Source of the DNA: Porites lobata
Taxonomy: Eukaryota; Cnidaria; Anthozoa; Scleractinia; Poritidae
Reading direction: 5' to 3'
Assembly (NCBI GenBank): GCA_942486035.1
Contig: CALNXK010000095.1
Span: 489,501 to 553,500, forward strand
Length of the DNA: 64,000 nt
Under the pieces are notes generated by a model. The model was not told the origin of the DNA and did not search any database. It saw nothing but the letters and a program-made list of their open reading frames with translations. Position 1 is the stretch's first letter; each line of letters opens with the position of its first letter. Position numbers and translations under genes: made by a program. Shown piece after piece: positions 53,701 to 62,700 of this stretch.

Positions 53701-56700
53701 TCAAACGGGTAGACCTTCGCGTGGCTCGGATGACCACGTAAAATGGCGGCCCTGTCACCAGAATGTGAAGTAAAAATTAGAATAGTGTCCACCATTAGTG
53801 CTCTAGTCCTAAATACATCGACACTCAAATAAAGTGCATTTTTTACGAGTATTATTACCATGAATTCTACTCCAAAGTTGTTTCTACCACAAGGTGATAC
53901 CCTTCAGAAGTGCTCATGTTGGGACAATACTACAACTCTTACTGTTTCTCCAAGCAAAGCTTTAGCATTTACACTCCGGATCTAAAACTAATGAATAGGA
54001 AATGGGAATAAGCAGAAAATATGGACAACGTGTGATAAATCCACTTACAGAAAGCGCCAAATATTCAATCTGCACGTTATGTTTCCAAGGGATGGTCAGC
54101 GTCACTTGTAGTTGCTTTCCACCTTAACGAAAGAAAGAATTCATAAAGTACAAGAGAACACATTGATTGGATCTTTTGGCTTACTGACAAAAAAAGAAAA
54201 AGAAAAAGAAACAAGCTGCGCTGTGAGCATTCCCAGACTTTGAGAGGATGTGATACAGTGCTAGTTCCAGGGCTAAAAAAAAGTCATTTCCGGTTGTCCG
54301 AGACTGGTAGGTAAAAGCACTTGCACCAGAGACCACGCCCTTTTCAACTGACACACTTTCTTGTACTGAATGTTAGAGACGCTGTGCTCTGCTACCACAA
54401 GGTATACTTTATATTTACCGTATATTAGACACTGTAATTTGTAGGCAATGTGCTCTGCTTACCTTTGGTTATAGACACGTCTTGAATTGAATATCCTTCT
54501 CTAAGTCGCACACTAAGAACACTGTTAATTGAATAAGAGTTACGAAATTAGTGACCAAATATACCTCTTTAAGGTTACAAAATATTATCGGATTAACAAG
54601 ACTTGATCACCTACTTTCTTCACTGCAACATCAGTAAACACAGGACCTGATTTATAACTAAGTAACACTACCCGCAGTTTCCTTGTTTGCCACTCGCTCA
54701 CAGTTTCGTAACTGGATAAATATCGTTCTCGTGTGTAAACGAATAGCGATGCTGATTCTTAAGCCTTCAAAGGATTGGGTAGACGTTCACAACAACTACT
54801 GCTTAAAAAATCACAATAAATTTTGGGGTCATGTAGCAGCTGCTTGGAAGAGAAGTCACCAATGGTGCCTAACCCTGACCCCAGACAATACTGAAACAAT
54901 TGAAAGAATGACATGTTATTGTTTTCTGCGACTAATCAGGAGAGACCTTATAAGCAGCTCCTACACAACTGAAATTTTGAATTGCGCTGTTTGCTTGAAA
55001 TTGGTAGTCCTGATGATAAAAGAGTCCATTTATGAAGAAGTGTAAGATACCTGGTGATACTGGTGTGAAGTTTGGTCTCAAGGTGCCTTTTACGCATTGA
55101 CGGCTGCATCGCATTCTTTTCCCACTCACTCAGGGCATAGGACATTGACCTGAAACAAACATAATTTATTATGATATTTTCGACACTTCAGAGGTTTTGC
55201 AAAGAGACATTGTGGATGAAATTAAGATAAGCTGCCCTGTCAGCTTGGTACCATTAAAACAAAGTCGTAAAATGTGCAACAACTACAAGACATGATGATG
55301 GCTTAAGCACTAACCAAAACATCTGAAAAAAAAAACTTCCAAACAAACAGGTAAGCTTTAAACAACAGAAAAGGAAAAAAAGTCTGCATCTGTACAAAGA
55401 AGCCCGTCAGGCCAGAGCATAAATATCCGGATGTCCATAGCATGAAGTGATAGGAATGATTCTACTCCCCCTGATTCTAAACCATTGCAATGTTGTCCCT
55501 TCCCCAATATTAAATTTGCTGCTACCCATCCCATTTATACACCCCATGGGTGGAGTGAGGCACAGTGAGAGTTAAATGTCTCGCCCAAGAACACAACACA
55601 ACGGCCCAGACCAGGACTCAAGAATGACCCTTGATGGACAATCAAAACCAACAGACCCTTAATCACTCATTACCTTTTGCCTTTAAATGCCCAGGCTAAA
55701 TCCTCACTGCTCAATTCTAAGCAATCACCTTCAATCATAAAAAGGAAGAAATAAAAATTACACTGCAGCAAATGAAACAAAGGTCAGGTCTGACCTCTGA
55801 CCTTTTACATGTTAGGTGTAGGATTGGGACTTATGGATCGGGAAAACTAACTACAGCTTGTAAAGCCAGCCAGTACAGAAATCTCGTGAGCTTGTAGAAG
55901 AGGTAGAGGCTGCTTTTGACAAGTCATGATTATGAATCAACATGTACCTATCCATGAATCAATCTTGCTTAGATCAAAGTCTCTTTGAAAGCTCCAGCAG
56001 AGAAGAGCCTTGTGGTATAGATTCATGGTGAAGTCCTCTGTAGAAAAAAAAGAACATGCAAAAACCAATTATTTATTTATATGAATAAATAATTAAGTTT
56101 ACACAAGTAAGTAGGCAAGCAAGTAATGATTAAGAGCTAGCACATCGATCTACTGCTTATTTGTCTACCATTCCTATCTAATTTAAAATGTTGGTTTCTG
56201 AGGAGAGGGAAACTAGGTTTGAGATAAACATTAGCACAAAGACTTCCTGAGCATAATGAAAAAACAAATTATTCAAAAGAAATCTAGCATGGACAAATGT
56301 ACACTTAGAAAAAGGAATCAAAAACAATATGTTAAAAGACATGTACATATTAAATGACAAAGATCATACATCACATGAACCATAATATTGCTAATGCGAC
56401 TAACAAAATGTACAGCAATTCATTAAAGATTAAAGTACAATTATTCTTTTAACGGTGGTAAACAATAAATACCTGCTCCATCTGCACCCTTAGCTGCTCT
56501 GGAAACCTAAAAACAACACATCACTTTCTCAAACAAATGGCAAGAAAAACTTCTGTTGATCTACTGAGGTTCCCTTATCAAGTCAAACTTAAATCACAGG
56601 TTGGGAATCCTGTGGCATCTAGTACTAATCAAACTATATGTACATTGTATGAGTTAGCCTGCTCCAGGCATTCAGATAGTGAAGTGCGGCATGAAGTCAA

Positions 56701-59700
56701 AGAGCAAGACGAAAAAAAATAAGGAGAGAAAGAGGAAGAGGGTCCCCTACCCCTATAAGTTTGTCTACTAAAAACAATCAGGAGTCCATGTGCTGAGTTT
56801 AAATCCCAGGCTATTATATATGCTGAGTCATGTGGGGAAATTTTTTACTCACAGGGGGAGCGTTAGCAAGATAAGCTCCTGAGCTTGCCATGGCAATGAA
56901 CTGCATCAGGTCGCAGTGTGGAACATAAGCAAGGCTGAGAAGAAATAAAAGACAATATTAGATCATTTTCACTGTCACGCAATAAACACGGTACAAAAAA
57001 TAAATTGAAACCATCCTGTAGAAGAAGCCAAGAAAACGAAATTTCACAAAAGACTGATATATATAAACAATTTGTCCAAGTCTCAGGTCTATGTCGCCCA
57101 CAGTTTCCGAGTTATTTGACAAAACGTTTCACACACCATTGTAGAGCTTTGCATGGAGACGCCATATTTGTGTACAGTTTTGGTACACAAATTGGATGTC
57201 TAGAAAAAACAGTGAGGGTTTCCAAGGTCTGTGTTTTTTAGACACCCCAAATATGGCCACTGGAAATCAACAAAAACATCTGGAGTTCACTTTTCCATAA
57301 AAGCTCTTTCTTTTCATTCCAGAACTAGCATACATGCACTTGAACACATCTTCTAATACTTAAAATGGTTAAACTCCTGAAAATCATGAGGAGAGGCTTT
57401 CATTCATATGTTGTGTCACACACTGTGAAAACTTACAAGTTCAAATTGCTGTATTTTCGAAATGAAACATGCTATGGCACTGGAAACTTGTACAAGGATT
57501 CATTTTTTGTTTATCTTCAACCTTGTGTAAATGAGAATTTGTAAAACCTATATAGCTGTTTTGACTTCACAATTTGATGACGTCAGTGCCGTGAAAACCA
57601 TCTATAAAAAAAATGATTATTAAAACCATGCATTTAAACAGTAAACTTTTGTTAAAAATGTCAAAGAAAACAGTTTAATTGCATCAATGCATATGACTCA
57701 CAATAATTTTAACTTAAATATTGAATGCTTCTTCTCTTAATTAATTAATTCAATTAATTACCATATTTTAAACTGGCTCAAACAAAGTATACTCGTATTA
57801 ATATTATGTCATCCTTAAAAGAATTTATCATTTTTGAAAGCTAAAGTGTTCAATAAAGAATTCAATGTTTTGTGGAGAAATTAAATCAGCTAGAAGAGCT
57901 AGTTCATAATCCCCATGTAGGAGCAACATGAAAGTAATGCTCTTTCAAAAAGTAACGTTAATAATTCCACTTCTAATTCTGTTCATGAAATTAATTATGT
58001 GTATTTTGTTTTTTGTTATTGTCAAAAAATACAAACCTGCAGTGGGCATGAAAACCACTTCCAACTTTAATAAAAGAACAGCAGACAGTGCTGGCTCTGA
58101 ACTGCGCCAAAAGAGAATCAACTGCTGAAGCATCCGGAAGTGCAAATACCCCATCAGTGATCACAACAGCCCCTGATCAGAAGCAAAACAAAGCTGATAG
58201 AAATTTATGCAAGATGGTTCTATTCTAACAGAGATGCCAACCTCTGCAGAACTAAAATCTGGAGACCCTCTCTTTTTCACTACTCCCCACACCCCCGAAA
58301 TTTAATGAATCCTCCCACCCCTCCCCACCCCCGATAAATATGGGAATGACTAGGACATTATATGAAGTCTTACATGAAGTACAAACTATCAAAATTTGTG
58401 ATATCATTTTGATGCCAGAAATAATCTTTGTCATGATCAGTGACTAAATAGGTGCAAAAACGCCCCAGAAACTGTACTACGAATAAGAAAATCCAAGTTT
58501 TGAGCTAAAAATGGGCTAAATCTCAAACTAAGGCACAGAAAAGCTCAAAAGATGATTTTATCCGGGACATATGGTGATCTGTATGGGAGACTGGGAGACT
58601 AGGAGACTGGGAGATTGGTGTCGTATCCGGGAGACTCCCGGATAATACAGGAGAGTTGGCATCTACCGTGTATATGTTCTAATGGCACCTCAAATGGCTC
58701 ATTTGAATAGTCGCACCATAGGATTTCACTCACAGAGGAGTTCAAAAGATGGGAACAACCTAATGTATAAAATATACAGCATAATAAAAAGTACATGCAA
58801 CAACTCACAGGAAACTACTGCTGAGTAGATTTTATTTGAAAAGTGAAGTGACACCATAGTAGTTTTGCATCACCTCAGTCTTTCATTCACAGATAATTAT
58901 AGTGCAGAAGATAGAAAAGCAGCATTTTACATCTGCAGAGTTGTCAAACATAGCTGGCTGCCAGTGAAAACCACCAGCTACTTGGTCAGTATTGGCCTGC
59001 TACTCTGCTCAGCATTTCTTACGGATGGCATTTTTTAAACAAAATACTATTACATTATTATTTTAAATAAAATATCACATTATTCAAAACTTTCTGACAA
59101 CCCTGCATCTGCCACATTTACTCTAATTTAGGATTTAAAGAGCTCAATGTTACCTGCACTTGCATTGCAGGGAAGCAGCTGAAGCGCCAGAAGAGTGTTC
59201 CGCATTATTGCAATGGGTCCAGCCTCGGGGGACATGAGCGTCACTGAATCCTGATGCCTCCCTCCTTGGTCACTTTCAGCTTTATTAATCTGAAAATGGG
59301 ATAATCATGATAAAAAAAAATAATAATAATTCTACTAGACAGTACTCAAATGCAAATCCAAAATTCTGATCGGCTGATATGTATGCTGCAACAATAAAAC
59401 ATATGAAATCTAAATAAGAAAATCTCTAACATTTTATGGAAACCCTGAAGAGCACAAATCTTAAAATCAACATTAAAGTTAGCTCAAGCATTTTGCAGTT
59501 GTTTCCAGTGAGTTTGATGGAGTTCATACTAGTTAACACTAAATGATCCTTATCATACAATGAACTGCTGGTCAGTTGCTGCTCCGAATAGTTGCACATC
59601 TAGCATGTTTGTATGTTTTGTATAGTGAGAGACTTAGATACCAGCTATAAAGGTCCCTGAACTTCTTCCTTAAATAGGTTTGGGCAGGTCCATTCAGACT

Positions 59701-62700
59701 ATCATAATCACTTTTAGGTCACCACCAAATTACAAAAATACAAAAACTGAGTCTCTAGACAGCCAAGTCCAGGAAATAACTATTCACCCTCCCCACCCAT
59801 GAAGCTTATGTCTAGTCAATCACTTCTCCCAAGCTCTGCTAGTAGTGTTATGATATAGAGTCACAGCATTGATTTGGCTGGGCTAGCCCAAAAGAAAAAT
59901 TCTCTGACTTTGCACTGCTTTCTGACTTGAAACTCTAACCAAAGTGACAAAATCTCCCCTCCCTACCCCCCGATTTTGACACAAAACAAGTCAGCAACCC
60001 ACCCATGGATAGGTCTAGGCTTGGGCTCTCTGCTGACACCTAGAAAGATGGCAAGCCCCCTGGTTTTTTTCCGGCTACACTGGCTTGAACAAAGCAAAAA
60101 CTGAGCGGGCACCTTTTAGCAAAATCACACAGATATATATATTTTTCTCTACACAAACTTTACCTCCTCACTGCCATCATAGCCATGTAATGTAGAGGTA
60201 GTCTTAGCAAGGAAGTCTTCTAAACCTTTCAGCTGGTCTTGAATTAGTTCTAGCACAGTATTTACATTCTGTTCTGTCACCAGACAACCTTGAATGAGAA
60301 CCTTAATGGAAGAAGTTTAAATAATAAAAGGACATGATATTTATTATTGACATTCATACATATAAAAAATTATGCACAATAATAAAATGCAAATCTGAGA
60401 AGATGATGGGTATTGGAAACTTCAAAAACATGTCACTGATAAATGCATGGAACTTTTATCTCTTTATTTTGCTGGGAGTTAAAGTTCAATGACCATGAAA
60501 CAATTGATTCATAGTGTTTGGATTACAAACTAGTAATAATATTGTTATTTTCAGCATTGCAAGTTATGCACATCAAAAAGTACCAGAAATTCACAACATT
60601 ATATAGTTTCTTAATTTGATCAATTATTTTTAAAAAAAAGAAACAAAACTACAGGTGATGTGACACAAGACAATTCACAACGACGATTCTTAGCATAACA
60701 CAGGGTTCAAATGTTGGAACAATGTTGCAAACTTTCGAAATGATGTTGCAACAATGTTGTCAGTGATGCAGTGTTGCACTAAAAACCATCGTTGCAAATC
60801 ATCCAGTGTAGCATCACCTTAAAAGAAGTTTACAAAATTTTATGGTGGTTACATCTGTATCTGGCTGAACCTCCTCCACGGGAAAAAATAACGGATTCCC
60901 ATTTTTGGATATTTTAGGGTATTTAAAGAATACCCATAAAAATCCCAAATTTGGCAAAGTGAGACAAGTCCCAACCAGCGAATTCCCAACCAAGTTCCCT
61001 GATTGGGACTTGTCTCACTCTTCCAAATTTGGGATTTTTGTGGGTATTCTTTAAATCCCCTAAAATATCCAAAAATGGGAATCTGTTATTTTTTCCTGTG
61101 CTCCAGAAGTTTGAAGGGGCAAAGGATAACTGCCTTTAAAGAGAGGGCAAAAGCTGGAGTGAGAAGGGTGTGGGCACACCCTATATTATGATTTCTAATA
61201 ATAATATTCCCCCCTCCAGGATCTGCCCGCCACCTTTTCAATGCTGTCACACAGGCTAAAATGTCTTACACAATAGTGATCCTTTGCTTCCTCTTCTGTG
61301 TTTATGAGTTTGAAAAGCTGGTTTGAAGATTCTTATCTTACAAAAATTCCACAAATCAAACTACACAGACAGACACCTGAGTTTAATAAAAGGTACCTGT
61401 TCCAACACTTTTCACACATACCTGTGGCACTTCAGGATTTAAGATGGATGTATAGGCCAGCACAGTGATGTACAACTCTGGAGACAGCACAATAGAGTTT
61501 CCTGGCACACAAAACTGTTCAGAAATTGAAAAATAGATATCCCAGACTTTAGGGACAAAATTGCAAACTTTTCACGACTGCATATATAATTGTCTGGCAA
61601 TTCCCAGCAGAGACTTGAGCACAAAGAAAACCAAACCAAATAATTATAGAAAAATGACCCGAAAGCCTTGAAGCCATGTTAGAAATTTATGCACTGTTCA
61701 ATCCATTTGTTTGTCTTTTAGTTGCAAAAAGTAGGATACCGAATAATAGAGTTACTAATTATTAATCCACGGCTTTGATACAAGACCCTGTGTGGACAAA
61801 AAAGTACAATAAAAGAGGAAAACGCAAGGGCTAGATTTACCCCACTGGTAATACCATTGTCTATGTCTTGCCCTGGGGAGGGGAGGGCAGAGATTCCCAG
61901 GGGGTCTCCAGCCGCCCAGTTAGCTCAGTTAGATAAGCGCCGGTCTGCCAAGCAGGAGGCCGCTGGTTCAAGTCCTGGCCGGACCAACACTCAGGGTCAG
62001 GGTGCTGCCTTTGTAAAGACATCTGCAAATGGTTAGACTTTCTAGTTTTCTCGGATAAGGAAGATAAACCGTAGGCCCTGTCTCACAACCCTTGCATATA
62101 TAAATTCTGTGGGACATTAAAGAACCCACACACTGTTCGTAAAGAGTAGGGGACGTTGTCCCCGTAAGGTGTGGTGGTCTATCTCTCATATGGGGAGGGA
62201 CTGTTACGGGCCCGCAGTAATTGGCGTCATGCTGAACATTGTGGTGACCCTGCCAATAATTGGCAAATCTAACAAAATAAAAATAGAGGTGTTGACATTG
62301 GTGAGATACTTGCTAATGCTAAATATTAGCAAAATAAACATCAAACAGTTGACCAATAGGGATGTTTCAAGACTACAACTTAGCCTACTGTGACGGTTTT
62401 AGCTGTCGTCTCTGTTATGAAGATTCAATTCCTGCTATTGCTCCTCGGCAGATCATGAAAATCTCAAAAACCCTGAAATTCTGACATACCCTGGGTCAAT
62501 AAGTTACATAAATCCCCTTCAGAAACCAGAAGGCAGACCAGGCATGTCCCCCACAACAGGTGCATAATAAAAAAAACATAGCAGTGAATACAGTACTAAC
62601 TGGAGCAACTAGACCACAAAGGCAGTTCTTCAGTTTTTCAAATGCTTCATCTGTGATAACAGTGCCTGATTGGATATCCTAAAAAAACAGAAAGAATATG

